A program made the position numbers and the translations under genes. Source: Bifidobacterium breve (lineage in GTDB: Bacteria > Actinomycetota > Actinomycetes > Nanopelagicales > Nanopelagicaceae). From it: 47,243 nucleotides of DNA. The stretch is taken from NCBI GenBank assembly GCA_945890205.1, contig CAMDCL010000006.1, forward strand, positions 1 through 47,243, given 5' to 3'. Positions 24,993-32,963 of this stretch are shown here, piece after piece (the first letter of the stretch is position 1; the number at the start of each line of letters is the position of its first letter). Under the pieces are notes generated by a model. The model was given only the letters and a program-made list of their open reading frames with translations. It searched no databases and had not been told where the DNA came from.

Positions 24993-25937
24993 ATGGGCAA
25001 CACGATCGGCATCGATGTTGGAGGCACCAAAGTTCTCGGAGGTGTTGTTGATGAGACTGGAAAAATTCTCGCAACCGCCCGCAAAGATACTCCGCGTCAA
25101 GGTGGTGCAGATTTAACCCGCACCATCGCCGATACCGCAAAAGAGTTGATGGCTAAATTTGATGTTACTTCCGTAGGAGTCTCTGCGGCAGGATTTGTCT
25201 CTTCAGATCGAAAAACAATGCTTGCAACACCCAACATCGCCGATTGGAATGATGTTGATTTAGATTCAGAGCTAACTGCGTTGATCGGATTACCTGTAGT
25301 CCTTGAAAATGATGCAAACGCTGCAGCTTGGGGAGAAGCAAAGTTTGGTGCAGGTCGAAATCAAAATCACATGATGATGCTCACCGTTGGAACTGGAATC
25401 GGTGGCGGGATTGTTGTTAATGGTGCCTTGTATCGCGGCGCATTTGGAATAGCCGCTGAGTTTGGCCATCTTCGCGTGGTACCTGATGGACACTTATGCG
25501 GCTGTGGTGCTCGTGGCTGTTTTGAACAGTATGCATCTGGAAACGCCTTATTGCGCCATGCACGAGAGGCTATTAATGCCAGCCCTGAAATTGCACGAAA
25601 CCTTCTCTCACGTGGGGATGGAACAGTTGCAGGTCTTACCGGACAGGCAATTACCGATGCAGCTCGTGATGGAGATCCCGTCGCACTGGCCGCCTTCAAT
25701 ACGACGGGCCAATGGCTGGGTGCAGGAATTGCATCTCTGTCGGTGCTTTTAGATCCTGCTTGTGTAGTAATCGGTGGCGGAGTAATTGATGCAGGAGAGA
25801 TCTTGCTCAAGCCAACACGTGAAGCCCTAGAGCGCACAATGCCTTTTGCTGGCAAACACCCTTACCCAGAACTTATTGCAGCTCAATTAGGTAATGAAGC
25901 CGGATTAGTGGGTGTTGCAGATTTAGCACGTCCCTAA
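24993..25937 (+). CDS. ROK-family glucokinase
   Basis: 314 aa. The phosphate-1 motif GIDVGGTKVLGGVVDETG opens the protein. The catalytic aspartate is in VLENDANAAAWGEAKFG. The ROK zinc site is HLCGCGARGCFEQYASGNAL with its upstream histidine in AAEFGHLRVVPDGH. It phosphorylates glucose with ATP (family assignment; polyphosphate use is possible in Actinobacteria). A GAGGGA ribosome-binding site follows the SRPBCC stop. It converges on the Gfo/Idh gene with a 4-bp stop/stop overlap (CTAA). Confidence 0.92.
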   Translation: MGNTIGIDVGGTKVLGGVVDETGKILATARKDTPRQGGADLTRTIADTAKELMAKFDVTSVGVSAAGFVSSDRKTMLATPNIADWNDVDLDSELTALIGLPVVLENDANAAAWGEAKFGAGRNQNHMMMLTVGTGIGGGIVVNGALYRGAFGIAAEFGHLRVVPDGHLCGCGARGCFEQYASGNALLRHAREAINASPEIARNLLSRGDGTVAGLTGQAITDAARDGDPVALAAFNTTGQWLGAGIASLSVLLDPACVVIGGGVIDAGEILLKPTREALERTMPFAGKHPYPELIAAQLGNEAGLVGVADLARP

Positions 25938-26914
25938 TTTTCAAAGGGGTATTTCAAGCCAATCTGCCCTCGTACCGTATCCATACTTTTCATAATATCT
26001 ACTGTGTCTTTCCACGAGAGAATCTCTGATTCCAAAGCACCTGATGCAACTAATTGGGCAAACACCTGGGCCTGCTCCCTTAAGCCATGACCTTTGTAGC
26101 TACTTGGATATTCTGTAACCGAACCATCGTTGTGCACTACACGCATACTTGCTGGGTTATAAAAAGTTCTGTCGATTTCAAGCCAGCCATTTAATCCTGC
26201 AACAACGGCTCGACATGGGGTCTGCTCAACCATTGTTGTTGTTAGTACCGCTTGCGCCCCGTTGCTGTAAGAAAAAATCATCGAAGTTTGTGCATCCACA
26301 CCCTTATCTGTCATAACCGCACTAGAGGTTATAGATGTGGGATTTCCCAAAATCATGTGAGCAAATGAAACTGGATAAACTCCAAGATCGAGCAACGCAC
26401 CGCCTGCCAGCTGCGGATCAATCAATCGCGCTATCCCTTGATCTGCCAATCTTTGCCCATGATCTGCATGAATTGATTGGATCGGACCTAAAACTCCACT
26501 TGCAACTATTTCGCGAACCTTTGCATAATGTGGAAGAAACCTTGCCCACATCGCCTCCATAAGAGCTACCTGGTTTTTAGAAGCGGCATCAACCATCTCT
26601 TGTGCTTGCTGGGCATTGACCGCGAAAGGTTTTTCACACAAAACTGGTTTGCCAGCGTTGAGCGCCATAATGACATTGCCATGGTGACCAGGGTGTGGAG
26701 TGGCAACGTAGACACCATCTACAGATGGATCACTGACTAACTCTTCATAACTTCCATACGCTTTTCCACCAAACTCTGCGGCAAAGTTTTCTGCCTTGCT
26801 CAATGTTCGTGAACCAACGGCACCAATTGAGTGTCCGTCAAGTAGTGCAAGATCTTTTGCAAAGGCTCGTGCAATTCCACCAGGCCCCAAGATTGCCCAC
26901 GAGAAATTACTCAC
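25934..26914 (-). CDS. Gfo/Idh/MocA-family oxidoreductase
   Basis: 326 aa from a GTG. The N-terminal Rossmann domain shows WAILGPGGIARAFAKDL, and the conserved EKPFAVNAQQAQEMV motif contains the lysine for catalysis. The C-terminal dimerisation domain shows GGALLDLGVYPVSFAHMILG. NAD(P)-dependent oxidation or reduction of a sugar or cyclitol is likely, as in dimeric dihydrodiol/xylose dehydrogenase-like members; the substrate is unknown. The start overlaps the upstream small gene by 4 bp (GTGA). Confidence 0.9.
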   Translation of the reverse strand: MSNFSWAILGPGGIARAFAKDLALLDGHSIGAVGSRTLSKAENFAAEFGGKAYGSYEELVSDPSVDGVYVATPHPGHHGNVIMALNAGKPVLCEKPFAVNAQQAQEMVDAASKNQVALMEAMWARFLPHYAKVREIVASGVLGPIQSIHADHGQRLADQGIARLIDPQLAGGALLDLGVYPVSFAHMILGNPTSITSSAVMTDKGVDAQTSMIFSYSNGAQAVLTTTMVEQTPCRAVVAGLNGWLEIDRTFYNPASMRVVHNDGSVTEYPSSYKGHGLREQAQVFAQLVASGALESEILSWKDTVDIMKSMDTVRGQIGLKYPFEN

Positions 26915-27174
26915 AAGGTCGCTCCATCATCATCACGATTGTTGCGATGAAACCAACGCACGATTGCAGTACGAGCAGATTGAATAAATCCCCGCGGTGA
27001 TTGTCGTGCGGGGTTGGGCTGTATAAATCCTTCTTGATCTATACGATCTAAATCATCCAGATAAGTTGTTGGGGATGATTGGTCCAGATTCAAGCCAGAG
27101 ATGATCGACTCAAACTCTGAGCGGATTAACTCCTCTTCATCGAAGCCATCTGACCCTTTTTTCTCATTACCCAC
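26911..27174 (-). CDS. conserved hypothetical small acidic protein
   Basis: 87 aa from a GTG; I do not recognise a family. The acidic N-terminus (FDEEELIRSEFESIISGLN) is followed by a proline/arginine-rich tail with SPRGFIQSARTAIVRWFHR. No transmembrane segment or cysteine is present. Coding status rests on coupling to the Gfo/Idh gene (4-bp overlap), the absence of a competing ORF, and the fit to the strand pattern. CACTAT stands 6 bases upstream of the GTG and partly matches the leaderless pattern. Confidence 0.65.
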   Translation of the reverse strand: MGNEKKGSDGFDEEELIRSEFESIISGLNLDQSSPTTYLDDLDRIDQEGFIQPNPARQSPRGFIQSARTAIVRWFHRNNRDDDGATL

Positions 27175-27206
27175 CCTCAGATAGTGTCATAGTCGTCAAT
27201 AGCCAC

Positions 27207-27212
27207 TAAATT
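27207..27212 (+). promoter_or_regulatory. predicted -10 (TAAATT) of a leaderless plsC-like transcript
   Basis: TAAATT is followed by AACCCC and then the GTG at 27219. It supports the GTG as the start. Confidence 0.5.
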
Positions 27213-27218
27213 AACCCC

Positions 27219-27911
27219 GTGCTTAACAACCTGCCCTACGGAACCTTGCGGGCCTTTCTGACCCCATTTTTAATGTTGGCCTTTCGTCCCAAGGTTCGTG
27301 GATTACGTAATGTTCCATCAAAGGGTCCGGTAATCATCGCCTCCAATCACCTGTCATTTAGCGATTCGATATTTATGCCCCTAGTTGTTCCTCGCAAAGT
27401 TACCTTCTTGGCAAAGAGCGAGTACTTCACATCCCCTGGCCCTAAAGGTTTGTTGAAGAAGTTGACCTTCATAGCTCTAGGTCAGGTACCTGTCGATCGT
27501 TCTGGCGGCCGGCGAAGCGAGGCTGCGTTAATCACCGGTCTGAAGGTTCTAGCTGATGGAGATTGCATCGGTATTTACCCTGAAGGAACACGTTCACCCG
27601 ATGGCCGTTTATACAAAGGTCGCACAGGTATCGCACGCCTTGCCATCGAATCAGGTGCACCCGTTATTCCAGTTGCGATGTTTAATACCGACAAGATTCA
27701 ACCCACCGGCAAGCTCATTCCCAATGTAAAGCGTGTAGGAATGCACTTTGGCGAAGCGATGTACTTTGACGGGGATTCGACAGATCTTCAATACCTTCGC
27801 GATGTAACAGATCAGATTATGAATGCGATCCATGCGATGTCGGGCCAGGAGTACATCGATATTTATGCGCCCAAGAAGGCAAAGCTCGGTGTTGTTGAGG
27901 AAGAGGATTAA
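27219..27911 (+). CDS. 1-acyl-sn-glycerol-3-phosphate acyltransferase (PlsC family), copy 1
   Basis: 230 aa from a GTG. The acyltransferase motifs are present: I NHLSFSDS (the HX4D equivalent, His then Asp), II the region around FLAKSEYF, III YPEGTRSPDGRLYKGRTGIA, and IV the APVIPVAMFNT strand. It acylates lysophosphatidic acid or a related acceptor at the inner membrane. There is a weak N-terminal hydrophobic segment (AFLTPFLMLAF). It is monocistronic and ends in a 4-bp stop/stop overlap with the nuclease gene, inside the palindrome GGATTAATCC. Confidence 0.9.
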   Translation: MLNNLPYGTLRAFLTPFLMLAFRPKVRGLRNVPSKGPVIIASNHLSFSDSIFMPLVVPRKVTFLAKSEYFTSPGPKGLLKKLTFIALGQVPVDRSGGRRSEAALITGLKVLADGDCIGIYPEGTRSPDGRLYKGRTGIARLAIESGAPVIPVAMFNTDKIQPTGKLIPNVKRVGMHFGEAMYFDGDSTDLQYLRDVTDQIMNAIHAMSGQEYIDIYAPKKAKLGVVEEED

Positions 27912-28585
27912 TCCAGGGCGTTGCGCGCCACAAGATAATTACAGGTCTGGCACTCAGGACCTGCATCTGGAAGTTCGCCTTCAAGTACATCTATAAACTC
28001 ACCAATTACCTTCAAGAAGTTTGCTTGATCCCGCTCTACCGCAACATACTTTTGGAAAACTCCAAAACCATACTCATCAGCGTTGCTACCAATAGCTGTC
28101 GTTGGTCGCCATACAAGTAGCCCCATAGAGGCCACCGATTGAGATTTTCCAGCGGCTGGGTTTTCTAATGCATAGGCGTAGGCCTCAAGTTGGGGGGAGT
28201 AGAACTGACCGCTATCGCGCTGACTATCTGAAACCTTGCAATCAATTAAACCGATTGTGCCATCATCATTTGTTGAGACAAGATCATACTTTCCGAGAAT
28301 TCTCCAACGGCTCTCAACACCATTAACTACTAACGGCTTGCTCTTAACCCACTCGCCCCACTTTGTGACCTTTCCAGCGCGAAGGGATGGATCAATAGTT
28401 GGCATCTCTGCACCTTGAAAATGCTCCTCTTGTAACGAAGCCATTGTTCCAACGAGTGGAAAAGCGCCCGGCATTGTGACCTTGAACCAGTACTTGATCC
28501 ACAAACATCTCTTGCAGGTTGATAAGCCAAAGGTCAGATCTGAGGGGGAGATATTCTCCCGGGCGGGCTTGGCTGGTTTGATCAT
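27908..28585 (-). CDS. PD-(D/E)XK (RecB/Cas4-like) nuclease-domain protein with four cysteines
   Basis: 225 aa. The nuclease core is visible: GKYDLVS (metal-binding Asp), IGLIDCKVSD (the D-x-K motif), and YSPQLEAYAYALE (the QxxxY motif of RecB-family nucleases). Cysteine pairs C24xxC27 and C212xxC215 flank the core and could hold a 4Fe-4S cluster or zinc. Cas4, AddB and Dna2 have a comparable bracket, but with one cysteine N-terminal and three C-terminal. No cas, recBCD or helicase gene is adjacent. DNA exonuclease activity is inferred from motifs only. Confidence 0.8.
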   Translation of the reverse strand: MIKPAKPARENISPSDLTFGLSTCKRCLWIKYWFKVTMPGAFPLVGTMASLQEEHFQGAEMPTIDPSLRAGKVTKWGEWVKSKPLVVNGVESRWRILGKYDLVSTNDDGTIGLIDCKVSDSQRDSGQFYSPQLEAYAYALENPAAGKSQSVASMGLLVWRPTTAIGSNADEYGFGVFQKYVAVERDQANFLKVIGEFIDVLEGELPDAGPECQTCNYLVARNALD

Positions 28586-28682
28586 GTGCTTATTGTGTAC
28601 TTAACCACTGACAACCGCGGTCTCGATGACAAAGAGGCGTGTTCAGGTTGCGCAAAGCGGGTATATCCCTCTAGATTACGGC

Positions 28683-28694
28683 TCGATATATCGA
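28683..28694. promoter_or_regulatory. 12-bp perfect palindrome upstream of padR, candidate operator
   Basis: TCGATATATCGA is self-complementary and lies 50 bases before the padR ATG, in the 158-bp gap between the nuclease gene and padR. A PadR-type regulator often represses its own promoter, so this is a candidate binding site. A possible -10 (TATACA or TAGATA) lies just downstream. Nothing else is recognisable in the gap. Confidence 0.35.
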
Positions 28695-28743
28695 ATAGAT
28701 ACATTCTGCGGAGTAATGCAGGTATACAGAAGTGGAGGGTCAG

Positions 28744-29274
28744 ATGCGCTCGCGTTCAGAGTCGCTCGAATTCGCCCTCCTTGGGCTGCTCTCACAAGCC
28801 CCGCTTCACGGTTATGAACTTCGCAAGCGGATTGGAACCATCTTTGGACCCTTCCGCGCCCTTTCATTTTCAGTGTTGTACCCACAGCTTCGTCGCATGA
28901 TGGAGGCTGGATTAATTGAAGAGTCGGTCACAGAAACCACATCGCGCCGCTCACGAATCGTTTATGCGATCACAGATAAAGGCGCTCGCAAATTTGAAGA
29001 TTTAACTGAGTCTGTCACACCAGAAACATGGGAGGACGAGGGCTTTGAGATTCGATTCGCCTTCTTCTCGCCAACATCTGCAAAGAACAGAGTAAGAATT
29101 CTTGAGGGACGCCATCGTCGCCTTAAGGAGAAAGCCGAAATCCTTCGTGGTGAACTCGAGAAGTCACCTGTTGGTATCGACAAATATCTGGAGGAGTGGC
29201 GACGCCACTCACTGGAGACAGCTGATCGAGAGATCGCTTGGCTGGAAGACATGATCAAAACCGCGAGGAAATAG
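28744..29274 (+). CDS. PadR-family transcriptional regulator
   Basis: 176 aa from the ATG at 28744, preceded by GGAGGG at suitable spacing; a GTG 12 bases upstream is less likely. The winged-helix domain (residues about 5-85) is typical Pad[38 protein letters not shown] and [12 protein letters not shown]-terminal helical dimerisation arm follows ([16 protein letters not shown]). padR immediately before ino1 is a well-conserved actinobacterial pair, with a 1-bp gap here, implying control of inositol synthesis. The ligand is unknown. Confidence 0.93.
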   Translation: MRSRSESLEFALLGLLSQAPLHGYELRKRIGTIFGPFRALSFSVLYPQLRRMMEAGLIEESVTETTSRRSRIVYAITDKGARKFEDLTESVTPETWEDEGFEIRFAFFSPTSAKNRVRILEGRHRRLKEKAEILRGELEKSPVGIDKYLEEWRRHSLETADREIAWLEDMIKTARK

Positions 29275-29275
29275 A

Positions 29276-30373
29276 GTGAACATCACAACCGGTAAAGGCG
29301 ACATCCGTGTTGCAATTGTTGGCGTTGGAAACTGCGCTAACTCATTAGTTCAGGGCGTTGAGTACTACAAAAACGCTGCTGTTGATCAAGAGATCCCAGG
29401 TCTTATGCACGCTGTTGTTGGGGGATACCACATCTCTAGCATCAAGTTTGTTGCAGCCTTTGATGTTGATGCAAAGAAGGTAGGGCTAGATCTAGCTGAT
29501 GCAATCTGGGCTAGTGAGAACAACACAATTAAATTTAGCGATGTTCCAAAGACTGGTGTTCCAGTTCTTCGTGGTGTCACACATGATGGTCTCGGTAAGT
29601 ACTACCGCGAGACAATCAAGGAGTCAGATGCACCGGCGGTCGATGTAGTAAAGGTCCTCAAGGATGAAGCGATCGATGTTTTGATCTGCTACCTACCAGT
29701 GGGCTCTGAAACAGCTGCTAAGTACTACGCGCAGTGTGCAATTGATGCGGGATGTGCATTTGTTAACGCACTTCCAGTATTTATCGCCTCAGACCCAGTC
29801 TGGGAGAAGAAGTTTGCTGATGCCGGTTTGCCCATCGTTGGAGATGACATTAAGAGCCAGGTTGGTGCGACCATCACTCACCGCATCATGGCTAAGTTAT
29901 TCCAGGATCGTGGCGTACACCTAGATCGCACCTACCAGCTCAATGTTGGTGGAAACATGGATTTCAAGAACATGCTCGAGCGTGATCGCCTTGAATCTAA
30001 GAAGATTTCAAAGACTAACTCTGTGACATCGCAGTTAAATCATGATCTCGGTGATAAGAATGTTCACATCGGTCCATCGGATTACATTCCATGGCTTGAT
30101 GATCGCAAATGGGCCTACGTTCGCCTCGAAGGCCGCGCATTTGGAGATGTTCCCTTGAATCTTGAGTACAAGTTAGAGGTTTGGGATTCACCAAACTCTG
30201 CTGGTGTCATCATCGACGCACTTCGTTGCGCCAAGATCGGTCTAGATCGCAAGATTGGTGGAGCCTTGCTCTCACCATCTAGCTACTTTATGAAGACGCC
30301 TCCAGCTCAGTACACAGATGAGGCGGCTCATACCAAGACTGAGGATTTCATCGCGGGAAAGATCGACCGCTAA
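29276..30373 (+). CDS. ino1: inositol-3-phosphate synthase
   Basis: 365 aa, the actinobacterial/archaeal-type length. It converts glucose-6-phosphate to inositol-3-phosphate with NAD+. It opens with the Rossmann motif [20 protein letters not shown] and contains [20 protein letters not shown] and [20 protein letters not shown], the hallmarks of the active site. The product feeds phosphatidylinositol and then PimB' mannosides, and in many Actinobacteria also mycothiol. The GTG start lies 1 bp after padR. A strong terminator follows. Confidence 0.97.
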   Translation: MNITTGKGDIRVAIVGVGNCANSLVQGVEYYKNAAVDQEIPGLMHAVVGGYHISSIKFVAAFDVDAKKVGLDLADAIWASENNTIKFSDVPKTGVPVLRGVTHDGLGKYYRETIKESDAPAVDVVKVLKDEAIDVLICYLPVGSETAAKYYAQCAIDAGCAFVNALPVFIASDPVWEKKFADAGLPIVGDDIKSQVGATITHRIMAKLFQDRGVHLDRTYQLNVGGNMDFKNMLERDRLESKKISKTNSVTSQLNHDLGDKNVHIGPSDYIPWLDDRKWAYVRLEGRAFGDVPLNLEYKLEVWDSPNSAGVIIDALRCAKIGLDRKIGGALLSPSSYFMKTPPAQYTDEAAHTKTEDFIAGKIDR

Positions 30374-30396
30374 ACCAGGTAAGGGATTAAAGAAGA

Positions 30397-30429
30397 AGCG
30401 CCCCCGGGATACCCAGGGGCGCTTTTTTT
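30397..30429 (+). terminator. intrinsic terminator after ino1
   Basis: AGCGCCCC (30397-30404) pairs with GGGGCGCT (30416-30423). A second inner stem, GGG/CCC, lies in the loop, and T continues through 30429. This is the clearest intrinsic terminator in the window. Confidence 0.92.
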
Positions 30430-30469
30430 AATGTGACTTAAAAAGTTAAGAAATTACCGATCGTCTTTT

Positions 30470-30790
30470 CTAATCTATGTGACGGTTGCATATCGATTCG
30501 CCATTTGGACCAACCTCTAGATGTGAACATGGGACATGCAAATTATCAAAAGCTCCATCACCATAATGTGTGCGATATGCAAGGGCTAGTAAAACCCTCA
30601 AATTTGTATCGCCATCAGATTTGATTCCAAAAACCTGCGCGCTACGACTGACTGTGTTTTCAATAACCTTTTCACTATGAGATGTCTGTGAGGCAATAGC
30701 TGAATTTGATTTGCCTTCGCAGACAAGTGCTAAAACTAGTTGTTCAAATGGGGTTAGCTCCCGCGTTGAAATTGTGATATCTCGTGTCAC
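30470..30790 (-). CDS. mini LuxR-type HTH protein with a CxH...CxxH tail
   Basis: 106 aa from a GTG with a GGAGAGGCGG ribosome-binding region; the frame is open further upstream but would overlap the divergent gene. There is no receiver domain. A LuxR-like HTH occupies about residues 10-70 (LTPFEQLVLALVCEGKSNSA and SEKVIENTVSRSAQVFGIK). The C-terminal tail has C88-x-H90 and C101-xx-H104 (VPCSHLEVGPNGESICNRH), which could bind a metal. It probably regulates transcription; the target is unknown. Confidence 0.75.
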   Translation of the reverse strand: MTRDITISTRELTPFEQLVLALVCEGKSNSAIASQTSHSEKVIENTVSRSAQVFGIKSDGDTNLRVLLALAYRTHYGDGAFDNLHVPCSHLEVGPNGESICNRHID

Positions 30791-30850
30791 TGTAAATCCG
30801 CCTCTCCGCGTGTTCCCATTGTGCCTTTCTTTATTTCCATAGTCACCCCA

Positions 30851-30856
30851 TAGGAT
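30851..30856 (+). promoter_or_regulatory. predicted -10 (TAGGAT) of a leaderless crotonase transcript
   Basis: TAGGAT is followed by GGGAGCC and then the ATG at 30864. It overlaps an alternative in-frame ATG at 30855, arguing for the later start. Confidence 0.45.
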
Positions 30857-30863
30857 GGGAGCC

Positions 30864-31607
30864 ATGAGCGAAATTTTGAGCAGCCTAGATAATGGAGTGC
30901 TAACACTCACCTTTAATCGTCCCGAGAAGATGAACGCCCTGACCAGATCTATGTATTCGGGATTAGCCAAGGAGCTCAATGATGCGGCGGGGAATTTTGG
31001 GATTAGAGCGGTTCTCTTAACCGCAGCTGGGGATCACTTCACCGCAGGCAATGACATCACCGATTTTATGAACAACCCACCAACCTCAGATGATTCAGAG
31101 GTTGCTCAATTTTTGGGAGCGATTTTAAATTTTCCAAAGCCTCTTCTTGCCGCTGTGAAAGGAAATGCGGTCGGGGTAGGAACAACGATGTTGTTGCATT
31201 GTGATGTTGTGATTTCAGGACCCACCGCAAAGTTTTCAATGCCCTTTGCCTCTCTGGGGCTTGTCCCTGAGGCCGGCTCTAGTTACCTATTCCCACAATT
31301 AGTTGGGTATCAAAGAGCGGCCAGAATCTTTATGACTGGTGAAAGTTTTGACACAGATGCAGCAATTGATATGGGATTGGTGACAACCAAAGACTCAGAT
31401 CCACTGGCGCACGCCATGAAGATCGCGCAGCAGATCGCTGAACAACCACCTCAGGCCATTATTAATACAAAGGCGCTGCTCAAGGCTGGCAACCATGACT
31501 CGGTTGCAGCTGTAATGAAGGCCGAGTTTGAAATCTTTGCAATGGCGCTTCAATCAGAAGAGGCTATGGAAGCATTCATGAAGTTCATGTCGAAGAAGGG
31601 TAAGTAA
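30864..31607 (+). CDS. enoyl-CoA hydratase/isomerase family protein, isomerase-like active site
   Basis: 247 aa, a single crotonase domain. The oxyanion-hole segments are GDHFTAGNDITDF and AVKGNAVGVGTTMLLHCDVV. Neither hydratase glutamate is conserved (GVGTTMLL and FSMPFASLG). A glutamate is present in LGLVPEAGSSYLFPQLVG, where delta3-delta2-enoyl-CoA isomerases carry theirs. So an isomerase acting on unsaturated acyl-CoAs is more likely than a hydratase. The SDR gene starts directly at its stop codon (no gap). Confidence 0.87.
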   Translation: MSEILSSLDNGVLTLTFNRPEKMNALTRSMYSGLAKELNDAAGNFGIRAVLLTAAGDHFTAGNDITDFMNNPPTSDDSEVAQFLGAILNFPKPLLAAVKGNAVGVGTTMLLHCDVVISGPTAKFSMPFASLGLVPEAGSSYLFPQLVGYQRAARIFMTGESFDTDAAIDMGLVTTKDSDPLAHAMKIAQQIAEQPPQAIINTKALLKAGNHDSVAAVMKAEFEIFAMALQSEEAMEAFMKFMSKKGK

Positions 31608-32438
31608 ATGTCACTAGCCGGAAAGAGAGTTTTCATCACGGGAGGATCTCGCGGTATCGGTTTAGCAATAGCGCTACGTGCCGCACGTGATGGAGCATCA
31701 ATCGCAATCGCTGCAAAGACCTCAGATCCAAACCCAAAGCTTCCAGGCACTATCCACACCGCTGCCGCAGAGATCGAGGCGGCAGGTGGCAAAGCCCTTG
31801 CTATCCAATGCGATCTGCGAGATGAAGCTCAGATTGAGGCTGCTATCGCACAAGCAGCTGAAGCCTTTGGTGGAATCGATATTGTGATCAACAACGCCAG
31901 TGCAATTAACCTAACGCGCACCGACCAGACTCCAGCTAAACGTTTTGATCTGATGTTTGATGTCAATGTGCGTGGAACATTTCTAACATCACAGGCAGCT
32001 TTACCGCACCTGCGCAAATCTGGGATAGAGGGTCGCAACCCCCACATTCTCAACCTGTCCCCGCCTTTATCTATGAAGCCAATTTGGTTCAAGAACCATG
32101 TTGCCTACACGATGGCTAAGTACGGAATGAGTATGTGTGTCCTTGGAATGGCTGAAGAGTTCAAGCGTGATGGAATCGGTGTCAATGCTTTGTGGCCCCG
32201 CACCGTAATTGATACCGCAGCGCTACAAATGATTCCGGGTATCGATGCATCCGCTGGACGTACACCTGAAATTTTGGCTGATGCTGCCTACATTATTTTT
32301 AACCGTGATGCGAAGGAGTGCACAGGCAACTTTTTTGTAGATGATCTTGTGCTTGCTAGCGAGGGAATAACTGATTTGGAAAAGTACTCTGTTACCCCAG
32401 GGACCAAGGATTTCTTACTTGACTTCTTTCTAGATTAA
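31608..32438 (+). CDS. short-chain dehydrogenase/reductase, HSDL2-like
   Basis: 276 aa. The Rossmann motif TGGSRGIGLAIALRAARDG, the NNAS motif (VINNASAIN) and the catalytic YxxxK (HVAYTMAKYGMSM) with the upstream serine region (LNLSPPLSM) are present. The long insert AKTSDPNPKLPGTIHTAA and the PPLSM segment are typical of HSDL2-like SDRs, associated with lipid metabolism. The substrate is unknown. It is translationally adjacent to the crotonase, suggesting a shared acyl-CoA or sterol-like pathway. Confidence 0.88.
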   Translation: MSLAGKRVFITGGSRGIGLAIALRAARDGASIAIAAKTSDPNPKLPGTIHTAAAEIEAAGGKALAIQCDLRDEAQIEAAIAQAAEAFGGIDIVINNASAINLTRTDQTPAKRFDLMFDVNVRGTFLTSQAALPHLRKSGIEGRNPHILNLSPPLSMKPIWFKNHVAYTMAKYGMSMCVLGMAEEFKRDGIGVNALWPRTVIDTAALQMIPGIDASAGRTPEILADAAYIIFNRDAKECTGNFFVDDLVLASEGITDLEKYSVTPGTKDFLLDFFLD

Positions 32439-32441
32439 GAT
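32436..32441 (+). promoter_or_regulatory. predicted -10 (TAAGAT) of a leaderless copC transcript
   Basis: TAAGAT overlaps the SDR stop codon and is followed by CAAGTTT and then the ATG at 32449. It suggests an internal promoter within the plus-strand run. Confidence 0.45.
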
Positions 32442-32448
32442 CAAGTTT

Positions 32449-32961
32449 ATGCGCACATTGATCAAGGCTCTTTTCATCGGCTTTTTGGCCTTGAATGTAA
32501 TCCCTCACGCCAATGCGCATGTAGAGATCCTTAGCTCCTTCCCTGAGCAGTACTCCAATGTAAATCCAATACCAACTCAACTGTGGATTGAATTTAGTGG
32601 AAATCTCCAAACACTCGAAGGAGAAGCGGTTAACTCGATCGAAGTGATTGACTCAACAGGTATTGCGGTGAATTACCAGGATCCTGTCATTAGCGGAGGA
32701 AGAATTACAACCAAGATTTCCGGACAAAGCGCACCAGGAGTCTTTACCGTAATTTATCGAGTCGTTGGAGATGACGGGCATGTTATCGAGGGTGAGTACA
32801 CCTTTAACGCCTCACCCGATTATGCAGAGGTACAGACTCCTACACCTATAAATGCCATCGAGCAGAGCTCATCAACCTCGTCTGGTGGGATTTTGATTGG
32901 GGTTATTGTGTTACTACTCTGTGCCGGATTATTGATGAGAGTGAAAAATCGGAGTAAGTAA
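32449..32961 (+). CDS. membrane-anchored CopC-domain copper-binding protein
   Basis: 170 aa. A Sec signal peptide ends at HANA (residue 23), leaving an N-terminal histidine (HVEILSSFPEQ), the family's Cu(II) ligand. The remaining ligands, Asp and His, are in RVVGDDGHVIEGEYTF. A single C-terminal transmembrane helix (GGILIGVIVLLLCAGLLM) and a basic tail anchor it. CopD is absent, both as a fusion and as a neighbour. It probably binds extracytoplasmic copper. The NCS1 permease starts 2 bp downstream. Confidence 0.88.
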   Translation: MRTLIKALFIGFLALNVIPHANAHVEILSSFPEQYSNVNPIPTQLWIEFSGNLQTLEGEAVNSIEVIDSTGIAVNYQDPVISGGRITTKISGQSAPGVFTVIYRVVGDDGHVIEGEYTFNASPDYAEVQTPTPINAIEQSSSTSSGGILIGVIVLLLCAGLLMRVKNRSK

Positions 32962-32963
32962 AT

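Noticed and set aside
25367-25855. 162-codon ORF on the minus strand opposite the ROK kinase
   Set aside because: Proline/arginine-rich antisense shadow of a clearly coding frame.
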